Assembly (NCBI GenBank): GCA_024280945.1
Contig: JAMXLO010000153.1
Coordinates: 1-48,435 of the forward strand
Origin: Acetobacteraceae bacterium
GTDB taxonomy: Bacteria; Pseudomonadota; Alphaproteobacteria; Acetobacterales; Acetobacteraceae
DNA length: 48,435 bases
Direction of reading: 5' to 3'
Part shown: in pieces, positions 1 to 8,139 of the stretch
Layout of the letters: each line of letters starts with the position of its first letter
How positions within the stretch are numbered: position 1 is the stretch's first letter
The notes under the pieces: generated by a model
What the model saw: only the letters and a program-made list of their open reading frames with translations
Database searches by the model: none
What the model was told of the DNA's origin: nothing
Translations under genes and position numbers: made by a program

Positions 1-14
1 TGCTTGCTGTCAGC

Positions 15-28
15 ATGACGATCGTCAT
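15..28. promoter_or_regulatory. Palindromic operator 1, likely for the TetR regulator
   Basis: A perfect 14-base palindrome, ATGACGATCGTCAT, lies 45 bases upstream of the TetR start. A near-identical second copy lies at 48-61. TetR-family proteins bind such dyads as dimers and usually repress their own gene and a divergent neighbour; that neighbour would lie left of the window. The symmetry is seen directly. Binding by this regulator is inferred. Confidence 0.6.
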
Positions 29-47
29 ACAGTAGTCAAGAAGATAT

Positions 48-61
48 ATGACGGTCGTCAT
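48..61. promoter_or_regulatory. Palindromic operator 2, likely for the TetR regulator
   Basis: ATGACGGTCGTCAT matches operator 1 at 13 of 14 positions and keeps the ATGAC/GTCAT arms. It ends 11 bases before the TetR start codon, so a bound repressor would block initiation. The two dyads are 33 bases apart, about three helical turns, which suits cooperative binding on one DNA face. Confidence 0.6.
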
Positions 62-72
62 GCATAACAGGG

Positions 73-639
73 ATGGGACGGATGCGGACCACACATGAGC
101 GCAAGGCGGAAACGCGCGATCGGATCCTTGCCGCGGCCGGTCGCCTGTTCCGGAGCCACGGCATCGATGCGGTCGGTGTGGACGCGATCATGCACGGGGC
201 CGGCCTGACGCACGGCGGATTCTATTCGCATTTCGCATCGAAGGAGGCGCTGGTCGCGGAGGTGTCGGCAAGTTCGCTCGCCCATTCGGCGGCCCGCTGG
301 GAGCGGATAAGCGAGGAGGAGGCCCCGCCTGCGGCTCTGGCCCGGATCGTCGAAAGCTATCTTGACCCTGCCCATGTCGCGGCGATGGAGCGCAGCTGCG
401 TGCTGGCGTCGCTCGGCCCGGACGTGGCGCGCCGGCATGAGGTGCGCCCCGCGATAACAGCCGCGATCCGACGCATGCTCGCGGTGCTTGCACGCTGCCT
501 GCCGGGGAGGCGGCAGCAACGGGCATTCGAGTTGCTGTCCGCCATGGTCGGCGCCGTTGTCCTGGCGCGGCTTTGTGACGATCCGGTGCTCGCAGACGGG
601 TTTCTGCAGGCCGGGCGGCGAATAGCTGGGTTGCGGTAG
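73..639 (+). CDS. TetR/AcrR family transcriptional regulator
   Basis: A 188-residue one-domain-plus-ligand-domain repressor. Residues about 12-58 form the TetR DNA-binding region: an RDRILAAAGRLF helix, then a helix-turn-helix ending in GGFYSHFASKEAL, the hallmark G-(F/Y)-Y-x-H-F-x-S-K-E pattern. The rest is a helical ligand-binding and dimerisation domain; a late segment with VLARLCDDP resembles the C-terminal domain of TetR proteins that control small oxidoreductases or efflux genes. The ligand cannot be told from sequence. Two palindromes sit just upstream, so autoregulation is likely. The start is ATG at 73; ATG at 82 is an equally plausible start with a purine-rich stretch before it. The regulated partner is probably a divergent gene outside the window. 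Confidence 0.9.
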   Translation: MGRMRTTHERKAETRDRILAAAGRLFRSHGIDAVGVDAIMHGAGLTHGGFYSHFASKEALVAEVSASSLAHSAARWERISEEEAPPAALARIVESYLDPAHVAAMERSCVLASLGPDVARRHEVRPAITAAIRRMLAVLARCLPGRRQQRAFELLSAMVGAVVLARLCDDPVLADGFLQAGRRIAGLR

Positions 640-717
640 CCGGAGTCAACAACCCCCACTCAAACCCTCTGGCGCCGTGGGCGTTCCTCGGCTAAGAGGC
701 GGAGGGGGGGTTCACGC

Positions 718-984
718 ATGCTTGATAGAGATTTAACGCCCGTGTCTCCAACCATCTCGACCCCCGTCGATCAACACGTGGGCCGGAGGATCAGAGGCAA
801 GCGGCGCGCGCTAGGGCTCAGCGAGGAGAATCTTGCGGCAGAACTTGGCGTGGAGGCGGTTCAAATAGCAGCGTATGAACGGGCTGCGGAGCGCGTACCA
901 TCCGACCATCTGCTACGGCTGAGTCAAATCCTCGACGTTCCGCTCAGTTACTTCTTCCCGGCCAGACCTTTCGCAACTCCGTGA
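718..984 (+). CDS. Small XRE-family helix-turn-helix regulator
   Basis: An 88-residue protein that is almost entirely one XRE (Cro/C1-type) DNA-binding domain, residues about 20-80. It has GRRIRGKRRALGLSEENLA, then the helix-turn-helix, and ends with the typical (L)SQILDVPLSYFF found in short alphaproteobacterial XRE proteins. There is no sensor domain, so it probably acts as a simple dimeric repressor or accessory regulator. A strong purine-rich ribosome binding site (GGCGGAGGGGGGG) lies just upstream of the ATG. It stands alone between the TetR gene and accA, so its target is unknown. Confidence 0.85.
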   Translation: MLDRDLTPVSPTISTPVDQHVGRRIRGKRRALGLSEENLAAELGVEAVQIAAYERAAERVPSDHLLRLSQILDVPLSYFFPARPFATP

Positions 985-1159
985 TCTCGTCGCATTCGCG
1001 TAACATCAAGTCGAAGGCGAGATAGGCCATCGTGACCAGCGCTTCGGCTTTCTCCCGGCTGCCAAAGAGACGTGCGAGATCCGCTTGGCGAAGATGGTGG
1101 ATTGGATCCGGTGGACCGGCGTCGCACTCGCTTCTCTCAATTATTGGATAATGCAGCAT
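944..1159 (-). CDS. Possible small hypothetical protein
   Basis: A 71-codon frame on the minus strand whose 3' end overlaps the XRE gene tail-to-tail by 41 bases. The predicted protein is acidic and helical at its C-terminus (EKAEALVTMAYLAFDLML, then RECDEITELRK). It reads like a real small protein rather than an antisense shadow, since no plus-strand gene covers most of it. The ATG at 1159 has a weak GGTGA upstream; a longer form from a TTG at 1222 is possible. I recognise no family. Without it the 985-1277 interval holds nothing I can identify. Confidence 0.35.
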   Translation of the reverse strand: MLHYPIIERSECDAGPPDPIHHLRQADLARLFGSREKAEALVTMAYLAFDLMLRECDEITELRKVWPGRSN

Positions 1160-1277
1160 ATATCGATTCACCAGCGAAGAACTGCAGGTTGCAGAATAAG
1201 CTTTATCCCACCGGGTGAGCAACGTTCTGGCCCTGTACTCTTTGCCGGGTGAGGAATTGTGCTAAAGCCGGCGCCCC

Positions 1278-2234
1278 ATGCGCCACTACCTCGACTTCGA
1301 AAAGCCGATTGCCGAACTGGAGGGCAAGATCGAGGAACTCCGGCGCATGTCGGAACCGAACGGGATCAACATCGCCGAAGAGGTGTCGCGGCTGACAGCG
1401 GTGGCAGACCGACAGCTGCGGGCGACATACGGCAAGCTGACCCCATGGCAAAAGACACTTGTCGCACGTCATCCGGACCGGCCGAAGGCTATGGACTATA
1501 TCCGTGCGCTGATCAGCGATTTTACCCCGCTGGCGGGTGATCGGGCGTTCGCTGACGATGCCGCGGTGTTGGGTGGGTTGGGACGGTTCCGTGGACGCGC
1601 AGTCGTGGTGCTCGGGACGGAGAAAGGCGCCGATACCGAGAGTCGCGTTCTGCACAACTTTGGCATGGCGCGCCCCGAGGGTTATCGCAAAGCCCGCCGA
1701 CTCATCGAGCTTGCAGGCCGTTTTGGGCTGCCCGTGCTGAGTTTCGTGGACACCTCGGGCGCGTTCCCGGGGGTGGACGCCGAGGCGCATGGCCAGGCGG
1801 AGGCCATCGCACGCTCGATCGAGGCGTGTCTCGAGGCGCCGGTACCGCTGGTACCCACCATCATCGGTGAGGGGGGGTCCGGCGGCGCGATTGCGCTGGC
1901 TGCCGGCGACCGCGTGCTGATGCTGGAGCATGCGATCTATTCGGTCATTTCACCGGAAGGCTGTGCATCCATACTCTGGCGGGATGCGGGGCAGGCAGCC
2001 AATGCCGCCGAAGCCTTGCGTCTCACGGCGGACGACCTGAAACGCCTGGAACTGGTGGACGAAGTGATCCCGGAGCCAGTGGGCGGCGCCCAGCGCGACA
2101 CCGCAGCGACGATTGCTGCTGTGGGCAACGCCGTGAGTGCGGCCCTTCAACCGTTGCTCGGCCTCGACAGCGCCACCCTGAAAGGCCGCCGACGGGAGAA
2201 GTTTCTCCAGGCAGGTCGCGAAGCGCTGGCGTGA
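1278..2234 (+). CDS. accA: Acetyl-CoA carboxylase carboxyltransferase subunit alpha
   Basis: A 318-residue AccA, normal for the family (about 315-320). With AccD it forms the carboxyltransferase that moves CO2 from biotin-BCCP to acetyl-CoA, giving malonyl-CoA for fatty acid synthesis in the cytoplasm. The N-terminus has the family pattern (YLDFEKPIAELEGKIEELR). The crotonase-fold core contains VLSFVDTSGAFPGVDAEA and GEGGSGGAIALA (about residues 197-208), the oxyanion and CoA-binding region. The start at 1278 matches the usual family N-terminus. It is monocistronic here and is followed by a strong hairpin. accBC and accD are not in the window. Confidence 0.97.
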   Translation: MRHYLDFEKPIAELEGKIEELRRMSEPNGINIAEEVSRLTAVADRQLRATYGKLTPWQKTLVARHPDRPKAMDYIRALISDFTPLAGDRAFADDAAVLGGLGRFRGRAVVVLGTEKGADTESRVLHNFGMARPEGYRKARRLIELAGRFGLPVLSFVDTSGAFPGVDAEAHGQAEAIARSIEACLEAPVPLVPTIIGEGGSGGAIALAAGDRVLMLEHAIYSVISPEGCASILWRDAGQAANAAEALRLTADDLKRLELVDEVIPEPVGGAQRDTAATIAAVGNAVSAALQPLLGLDSATLKGRRREKFLQAGREALA

Positions 2235-2266
2235 CAGTCAGGTAGTCCCACTGAGCGAGGCGTCCG

Positions 2267-2292
2267 CGAGCTTGCGGGTGCTCGCAAGTTCG
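2267..2292 (+). terminator. Hairpin downstream of accA
   Basis: CGAGCTTGCG and CGCAAGTTCG form a 10-base-pair stem (one G-U) around a six-base loop, 32 bases after the accA stop. There is no T-run, so it may be a transcript end stabiliser rather than a classic intrinsic terminator. It overlaps the most upstream possible GTG start of the next gene, which argues for a later start there. Confidence 0.5.
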
Positions 2293-2330
2293 TGATAGTG
2301 CGGATGGTACGATCAAGAACGAAAGCCATA

Positions 2331-4115
2331 ATGACCGCCGCACGCCGGCTGCCGGGGAACGCTGTCTTTCACCTCGTCATGATCAAGCCGTCGCACTACG
2401 ACGATGACGGCTACCCAATTCAGTGGATAAGATCGGCGATCCCCTCGAACACTCTGGCATGCATGAATGCGCTCGCCGAGGACGCGCAGCAGCGCTCTGT
2501 GCTTGGGTCTCATGTCGATATCCGACTGCACACCTACGACGAGACCAATCGTCGGGTGCGAACCGACCAGATCTTTCGCCAAGTCAGGAAGATGGGCGGC
2601 AGGGCGCTGATTGCGCTCGTGGGCGTGCAGACAAATCAATTCCCGCGCGCAGTGGATTTGGCGCGCCCCTTTCTCGCCGCAGGTTGGCCGGTCGCGCTTG
2701 GCGGCTTTCATGTCTCGGGCTGTCTCGCAATGCTGCCGGAGATGCCGGCTGAAATGCGCGAGGCACAGGCGCTCGGGATCAGCTTTTTCGCTGGTGAAGC
2801 CGAGGCCGGTCGTCTCGATGTCGTTCTGCGCGACGCTTGGGCTGGCACCCTGGCGCCGCTCTACGACTTCATGACGGACCTGCCGCCGCTGGAAGGCGAG
2901 CCGCCGCCGATCCTGCCGCGCAAGCATGTGCGACGGACTTCCGGGTCGCTGTCCAGCATCGATCTGGGCCGTGGCTGTCCATATCAATGCTCATTCTGCA
3001 CAATCATCAACGTGCAGGGGCGCAAGAGCCGGTTCCGCACGGCCGATGACCTGGAACGAATCATTCGCGACAACGTGGCGCAGGGAATTCGGCGATTCTT
3101 CATCACCGACGACAATTTCGCGCGCAACCGTCACTGGGAAGCGCTGCTCGATCGGATGATCGCGTTGCGCGAGGAAGGACTGAATCTCGGCTTCACGATT
3201 CAGGTCGACACGCTGTGCCACCGTATTCCTGGGTTCATCGAGAAGGCTGGGCGTGCCGGCGTGCGCCGGGTGTTCATCGGACTGGAGAACATCAATCCGG
3301 ACAACCTGCTTGGCGCCAAGAAACGCCAGAACCGGATCACCGAATATCGCACTATGCTGCAGGCATGGCGCAACGCTGGGGCGATCACGTATGCCGGCTA
3401 CATCATCGGCTTTCCCGGTGACACGCGGCGGTCGATCCTGCGCGATGTGGAGATCATCAAGCGGGAACTGCCGCTCGACATTCTGGAATTCTTTGTTCTC
3501 ACACCATTGCCTGGTTCCGAGGATCACAAGGTGATGGCTGAGCAGGGTGCCTGGATGGACCCTGACCTGAACAAGTACGACCTCAACCATCGCGTGACGC
3601 ATCACGCCCGCATGTCAGACGTCGAATGGGACGAAGCATATCGTGCGGCCTGGTCGCACTACTATACGCCGGAGCACATGCGCACGATCCTGCGCCGCGC
3701 CGCAGCGCATCCTCTAGGGCGTCCGGAGACGGCCCTGACCACCATGCTGTGGTTCAAGCTGATGATCGAACATGAGGGAGTGCATCCGCTCGAAGGCGGT
3801 GCGTTTCGCCTGAAGTTCCGTCGCGACCGTCGATTTGGCATGCCTTTGGAATCGCGCGTTGTGTTCTACCCGCGCTACGCGGCAGAGACCGCAGTCAAAG
3901 CATGGCAGTATTTCCAGTTGTACCGCGCGGCAAAGCGCGATCTAAAACAGGTGCTGCAGGCGTCCGGCCGTCGAACCTACAGCGACACGGCGATTGAGCC
4001 CACGCAGGCGGATGAACTCGACACGCTCGATCTGTATCACGCCACCAGCGGTGGTGAGGCTGCTGTCGCAAAGACCCGGCGCGAACTAGCTTCTCGTGCA
4101 CGCGTTTCCGGCTGA
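2331..4115 (+). CDS. Radical SAM protein, probably with N-terminal B12-binding domain
   Basis: A 594-residue class B-type radical SAM enzyme (from ATG 2331). Residues about 10-190 look like the Rossmann-type cobalamin-binding region of this class, with LIALVGVQTNQFPRA and VALGGFHVSG. The classical DxHxxG loop is not obvious, so B12 binding is inferred. The radical SAM core starts at LGRGCPYQCSFC, where C216, C220 and C223 give the CX3CX2C motif for the [4Fe-4S] cluster that cleaves S-adenosylmethionine. ITDDNFARN and FIGLENINPDNL are further core strands, and YIIGFPGDT is typical of this class. The substrate is unknown. Starts at 2292 (GTG) and 2304 are possible, but conserved-looking sequence begins only after 2331. 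The next gene, 48 bases on, may be co-transcribed. Confidence 0.85.
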   Translation: MTAARRLPGNAVFHLVMIKPSHYDDDGYPIQWIRSAIPSNTLACMNALAEDAQQRSVLGSHVDIRLHTYDETNRRVRTDQIFRQVRKMGGRALIALVGVQTNQFPRAVDLARPFLAAGWPVALGGFHVSGCLAMLPEMPAEMREAQALGISFFAGEAEAGRLDVVLRDAWAGTLAPLYDFMTDLPPLEGEPPPILPRKHVRRTSGSLSSIDLGRGCPYQCSFCTIINVQGRKSRFRTADDLERIIRDNVAQGIRRFFITDDNFARNRHWEALLDRMIALREEGLNLGFTIQVDTLCHRIPGFIEKAGRAGVRRVFIGLENINPDNLLGAKKRQNRITEYRTMLQAWRNAGAITYAGYIIGFPGDTRRSILRDVEIIKRELPLDILEFFVLTPLPGSEDHKVMAEQGAWMDPDLNKYDLNHRVTHHARMSDVEWDEAYRAAWSHYYTPEHMRTILRRAAAHPLGRPETALTTMLWFKLMIEHEGVHPLEGGAFRLKFRRDRRFGMPLESRVVFYPRYAAETAVKAWQYFQLYRAAKRDLKQVLQASGRRTYSDTAIEPTQADELDTLDLYHATSGGEAAVAKTRRELASRARVSG

Positions 4116-4163
4116 GCCCGCAGCTTTACGCAAGCCACAGCGGGTCAGTAGCGTCATGATCGA

Positions 4164-6824
4164 ATGCCCGATGAACAGCGCGCACTGATTTTCGATCCTG
4201 CCGCCTTGCTGGATGCAGAAGCCGAGGTGGTCGCGCGCACTGCGCGTGGCGAGATCGCGGTGTTTGAGCAGTCCCACACAGCGGTCCTGCGAGCCGCCTT
4301 CTTGCGCCATCTGCTTCTGGGCTTGCCGGTTGCTCCGGAGCCGTGGCCGATCCGACTGCCAGGTGTACGCGTTCGCGGTGCGACCATCGACGGCCGCCTT
4401 GATCTTGCGGACTGTGCTGGAGCCAGCGGTGCCGGAGTCCCCTCACTTGCGCTCGAAAGCTGTGCGACCGCGGATGTTATCGACGTCAGCAACGCGCGGC
4501 TGGCACGCTTGTCACTCCAAGGCAGCAGGATAGGCGAGGTCATCGCGCGGGGCCTGCGGGTCGATGGCGCGATGAATGTTTCCGGTGTGTCTCCATTCGC
4601 CGAGGCCGCATGGATCGATGCGCATGGCGTGGTCGTCGATGGCGACCTGCTATGCCGCGGCGCGAGTCTGTCGATCCCGCCACCGCGCTTGGGTATCGGC
4701 CACCGTGATGCGCGATATGCGCTGCGGCTGTCCGGCGCCGAGATCCGCGGCAGCCTCGACCTGATGGGTGGGTTCACCGCGATCGGCGGCGTTGCCTTGG
4801 ACAGTGCACACGTCACCGGAGACCTGATTGCGCGCGGCGCACGCATCGGTGCAGGCGAGGGAGATGCGATCGGCGCCCAGGCGGCTCGGGTGGATGGCGT
4901 GGTTATCCTGGGCGATGGCTTTGTCGCCGCCGGTGTTATCTGGCTGATGGGTGCCCGCATCGCTGGAACGCTCGACATGAACGGGGCGCGTTTGGTCAAT
5001 CGGAGCGACGATGGCCAGGGCGTCGTGCTCGCCGCTGACACGGCCGAGATTGGCGGATCGGTTCTGCTGCGCAATGGCTTTGCCGCCGAAGGTGCCATCA
5101 GCCTGCGCGGTGCGCGGATCGGCAGCAGCCTGGAGTGCGATGGCGCGAGCCTTATGAATGCCACTCCCAGCGGCAGCGGGATTGCGCTGGCGGCGGATCA
5201 TGCGTCGATCGGCGGGGCTGTGCTGTTGCGGAACGGGTTTGCCGCGCTCGGTGCGGTCAGCCTGATCGGCACCCGGATCGGCGGCAATCTGGAATGCGAC
5301 GCAGCCACATTGGCCAATGCCGTCGCGGATGGGACGGGGATCGCGCTGGCGGCGGAAAACGCCGAGATCGGTGGGGCCGTCCTGCTGCGCCACGGGTTCA
5401 CTGCGACCGGCGGCATCAGCCTGCTCGGCGCCACCATCGGCAGCAACGTGGAATGCTGCGGTGCCTTGTTGGAGAACTGGCCGGAGACCGGTTCGCGCGA
5501 GACCTTGCGGCTGACCAATGTCGAGATTGCCGGCGACGTGCTGCTGAACGAGGGGTTCACCAGCCTGGGCTATGTCAGCTTGTGGGGCACCAAGATCGGC
5601 CGTGATCTCGACTGCTCGTCTGCAATCTTTGTCGGTCCGTCGGTGGCCTCACCCGGCCGATCCGTGGCCGGCGCATTGGTGGCGACCAACCTGGCCGTCG
5701 CTGGTGACGTCAAACTGCTCGGCACCACGATCCTGGGCCGAGTGAATTGCGAGAACCTGAGGACAGGCGGCAGCCTGATATGGGATCGGCTCCGGTTTCC
5801 GCAGGCTGTGTGCCTGAAGGGGCAATCCCACACCTATCGAGCCGGCGTCGATCTGCTGCCGCAGATGCGGCTGTCGCATGCGCGGATTGGCGCTGCCCTG
5901 ATAGCGCGGGACCTGACCGCCGAAGTGACGCTCGCGATCGATCTCGGAGGTGCACGGGCCGGTACGCTGGAGGACGTGGGGTTCCCCGCCGGCTGGGGTG
6001 TCGGGCGAGACAGGAAGGGCATATTCTGCGGCCTCAACCTCGACGGCTTCGTCTACGACCGGTTCGGCCATCTGCCGGCTGACGAGGCGAGTGGCATCGC
6101 GGTCGCGCTCTCGACCTTCGGCCGCTGGGCGGCGCGCCTTGGTTACGGCCATTCTGCGCCATGGGCAGTTCGCCTGGCGCACCGAATGCTGCGCGCGCAA
6201 CGGGCACCGATACGACAACGCCTGGCCTGGGTGCAGCGCCAGCAACGGAGGGAGGGCGAGTTCCACCCCCAGCCGTATCGGCATCTGGCGAAGGTTCTGC
6301 GCGCGCAGGGGCACTATCATGCAGCCCGCGAGGTGGCGATCGTTGAGCAATGGGCGATGCCGTCGTCGAACCGCCTCACGCGGATGCTGCGCTGGGTTTG
6401 GGGGGTATGCTTCGGCTTCGGTCTGTCGCCGGTGCGGGCAACGGCCACCCTGGCCGTGTTGCTCGCTGTTGGCACGGCGGGCATCTGGTGGGCGTGGAAA
6501 ATGGCCGACGTGCTGGTCATCAACTATTCTTATGCGATGACGGAAGTTGCTGACGCGCCCGTATTCCTCCGAGCCGACAAGGCACAACTGACGGCGGGCG
6601 CTCCGCCCTGCGGCGCCACCGACATCCAGCCGTTGTTTTACGCGATGGACATGATGGTGCCGGTAATGGCGCTCCACCAGATCGACAAGTGCTGGGTGGA
6701 TTCACGCGCCGATACCATCGGATGGCAGGTGCTCTGGGCCGTCTATTCTTTCATCGGCAAGCTGGTGACTTCGCTCGCCCTGCTGACCTACTCGGGTGTT
6801 CTAAAGCCGAGGGAGGAGATCTGA
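4164..6824 (+). CDS. Large repeat (beta-helix-like) membrane-anchored protein of unknown function
   Basis: An 886-residue protein in three parts. Residues 1-70 are helical. Residues about 70-600 are regularly repeated short beta segments (GARIG..L.C.GA.L, then IGG.VLLR.GF), a pentapeptide or quadrilateral beta-helix-like pattern with 49-57-residue super-repeats. The C-terminal part has FHPQPYRHLAKVLRAQGH followed by hydrophobic segments at about 757-780 and 856-880, so the protein is probably anchored in the inner membrane. Proteins of this shape are often labelled membrane-associated oxidoreductase, but I see no cofactor motif to support an enzyme role. An in-frame TAG at 4149-4151 makes ATG 4164 the earliest start. 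No clear ribosome binding site is visible, and a 10-codon frame (4156-4188) overlaps the start. It follows the radical SAM gene by 48 bases. Confidence 0.75.
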   Translation: MPDEQRALIFDPAALLDAEAEVVARTARGEIAVFEQSHTAVLRAAFLRHLLLGLPVAPEPWPIRLPGVRVRGATIDGRLDLADCAGASGAGVPSLALESCATADVIDVSNARLARLSLQGSRIGEVIARGLRVDGAMNVSGVSPFAEAAWIDAHGVVVDGDLLCRGASLSIPPPRLGIGHRDARYALRLSGAEIRGSLDLMGGFTAIGGVALDSAHVTGDLIARGARIGAGEGDAIGAQAARVDGVVILGDGFVAAGVIWLMGARIAGTLDMNGARLVNRSDDGQGVVLAADTAEIGGSVLLRNGFAAEGAISLRGARIGSSLECDGASLMNATPSGSGIALAADHASIGGAVLLRNGFAALGAVSLIGTRIGGNLECDAATLANAVADGTGIALAAENAEIGGAVLLRHGFTATGGISLLGATIGSNVECCGALLENWPETGSRETLRLTNVEIAGDVLLNEGFTSLGYVSLWGTKIGRDLDCSSAIFVGPSVASPGRSVAGALVATNLAVAGDVKLLGTTILGRVNCENLRTGGSLIWDRLRFPQAVCLKGQSHTYRAGVDLLPQMRLSHARIGAALIARDLTAEVTLAIDLGGARAGTLEDVGFPAGWGVGRDRKGIFCGLNLDGFVYDRFGHLPADEASGIAVALSTFGRWAARLGYGHSAPWAVRLAHRMLRAQRAPIRQRLAWVQRQQRREGEFHPQPYRHLAKVLRAQGHYHAAREVAIVEQWAMPSSNRLTRMLRWVWGVCFGFGLSPVRATATLAVLLAVGTAGIWWAWKMADVLVINYSYAMTEVADAPVFLRADKAQLTAGAPPCGATDIQPLFYAMDMMVPVMALHQIDKCWVDSRADTIGWQVLWAVYSFIGKLVTSLALLTYSGVLKPREEI
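4737..5690 (+). repeat. Tandem in-gene repeats of about 53 codons
   Basis: Six consecutive protein repeats start at 4737 (49 codons), 4884, 5043, 5202, 5361 (each exactly 53 codons, 159 bases) and 5520 (57 codons). Each starts with (A/V)xIxG and carries GF around position 12, then GAxIGxxLxC. The units at 5043, 5202 and 5361 are the most alike (AEIGGSVLLRNGF, ASIGGAVLLRNGF, AEIGGAVLLRHGF). The exact spacing suggests growth by unit duplication. Confidence 0.8.
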
Positions 6825-6827
6825 CTG

Positions 6828-7784
6828 TCAGCGAAAGATCGAGTGCGGCCCTGTTGCCGCAAGCGCAGGCGCAGCGGTCGTGTCGCGGCTTGAGCCGGAG
6901 CTTGTGGCCGGTCGGCGCGCCGCGTCGGCCACGCGGCTTGCGGTGTCGCCGACAGTCGCTCCAAGTGTTCGCGAGAGCTTCGACGCGGCATCCAGTACCA
7001 TCGGCAGCAGGGCCCGCGGGCGGGGAGGTCGCATGCGCATCGTCGGAGCACTGACCGAGAGCACGGCGACCACCTGCCCGGAGGCGTCGCGAACAGGAGC
7101 GGCGACCGTGGCGGCGCCGGCGACGACTTCGTCTGTGGTCAGCAGATAGCCGCGGGCGCGGATGCGCTGCAGATCGGCAGCGATCCACGCGGCATCAGTA
7201 CGAGTGGCCGGGGTGAAGCGTGGCAGGCGTTGTGCCAGGACCTGCGTTTGGACCGCCTCTGGCGCGTGTGCGAGAAGCAACCGGCTGGAACCCGCATGCA
7301 GCGGTTGGCGCTTGCCGACTTCGCTGTAGAGGCGGAGCGCCGGATCGGCCTGGTATATGGCTACCGTCTCGCTCTCCAAACCGTCGCGCACCCGCAAGTA
7401 GACATTCTCGCCGGCGGTCTTGCCCAAGGCGGAGAGAAACGGCATGGCAGTCGCTTCGAGCGCACCTTGCTCGGCGGCCGCCCGGCCAAGGACACCCCAG
7501 CGAGCGCCCAGCCGCCACATCCCGCGTGCTTCATCTTGGATCGCGAAACCGCGAGCCTCCAGGGTCCGCAACAAACGGAACCCAGCCGTCCGGGTACACC
7601 GAGCCTGGGTGGCGAGTGCCGCCAGCGGCGCGGGTCCGATGCGTGACAGTGCCTCCAGCAGATCGAGCGCACGCCCGACCGCAGCAATGCTGTAGTCGCG
7701 TGCAGGCGTGGCTGTCTCATGCGAGCCGTTGCTGGGACGGGTCCGAGGCTTTGACTTCGCCTTGCTGCGACTAGCCTGCGCCAT
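6828..7784 (-). CDS. IclR family transcriptional regulator
   Basis: A 318-residue regulator. A basic, probably disordered tail (about 1-30) precedes an IclR winged helix-turn-helix at about 31-95 (SIAAVGRALDLLEALSRIG, then RTAGFRLLRTLEARGF). The IclR effector-binding domain spans about 105-270, with ETVAIYQADP, KRQPLHAGSSRLLLA, LQRIRARGYLLTTDEVVAG and APVRDASGQVVAVLSVSAP, all standard features. A low-complexity Ala/Ser/Thr-rich tail of about 45 residues is longer than usual. The effector is unknown; IclR proteins typically respond to small organic acids or aromatic intermediates. It converges on the repeat protein, with stop codons 3 bases apart. An operator-like dyad lies upstream. Confidence 0.93.
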   Translation of the reverse strand: MAQASRSKAKSKPRTRPSNGSHETATPARDYSIAAVGRALDLLEALSRIGPAPLAALATQARCTRTAGFRLLRTLEARGFAIQDEARGMWRLGARWGVLGRAAAEQGALEATAMPFLSALGKTAGENVYLRVRDGLESETVAIYQADPALRLYSEVGKRQPLHAGSSRLLLAHAPEAVQTQVLAQRLPRFTPATRTDAAWIAADLQRIRARGYLLTTDEVVAGAATVAAPVRDASGQVVAVLSVSAPTMRMRPPRPRALLPMVLDAASKLSRTLGATVGDTASRVADAARRPATSSGSSRDTTAAPALAATGPHSIFR

Positions 7785-7800
7785 GCATGCACCTGCGAAA

Positions 7801-7818
7801 TGATACCGGTTGAAACCA
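7801..7818. promoter_or_regulatory. Operator-like dyad upstream of the IclR gene
   Basis: GGTTGAAACC with an overlapping GTTG-AAAC-CAAC symmetry lies about 20 bases upstream of the IclR start codon. IclR proteins commonly bind short AT-centred dyads of this kind next to their own gene. The rest of the 7785-8023 interval holds a small hairpin (7878-7893, GCGCAA/TTGCGC) and no gene I can identify. Confidence 0.3.
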
Positions 7819-8023
7819 ACTTAGCATGATAGCTGTCTGCTTGACATGAGCGTGAGGGCATCAAGAAAGTCAACAATGCGCAAAATCTTGCGCGGCGTCC
7901 TGTGGGAACGGCGCGGACCTTGGCACCGACGCGGCGGCGGGTCAAAGGGAAGGGTACGCTTGCTTGTGGCGTCGGGGAGGCTGCGCTAAAGGCCCGCCCT
8001 TACTCTGAGCCCAACAGTCGGGC

Positions 8024-8108
<85 letters not shown>

Positions 8109-8139
8109 TGCTGCGGGCGCACAACAACAGGATTGGCCG

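Noticed and set aside
4154-5164. A 336-codon minus-strand frame across the repeat protein
   Set aside because: Its Ser/Pro/Arg-rich translation mirrors the plus-strand repeats. The plus frame has consistent beta-helix-like periodicity and membrane helices.
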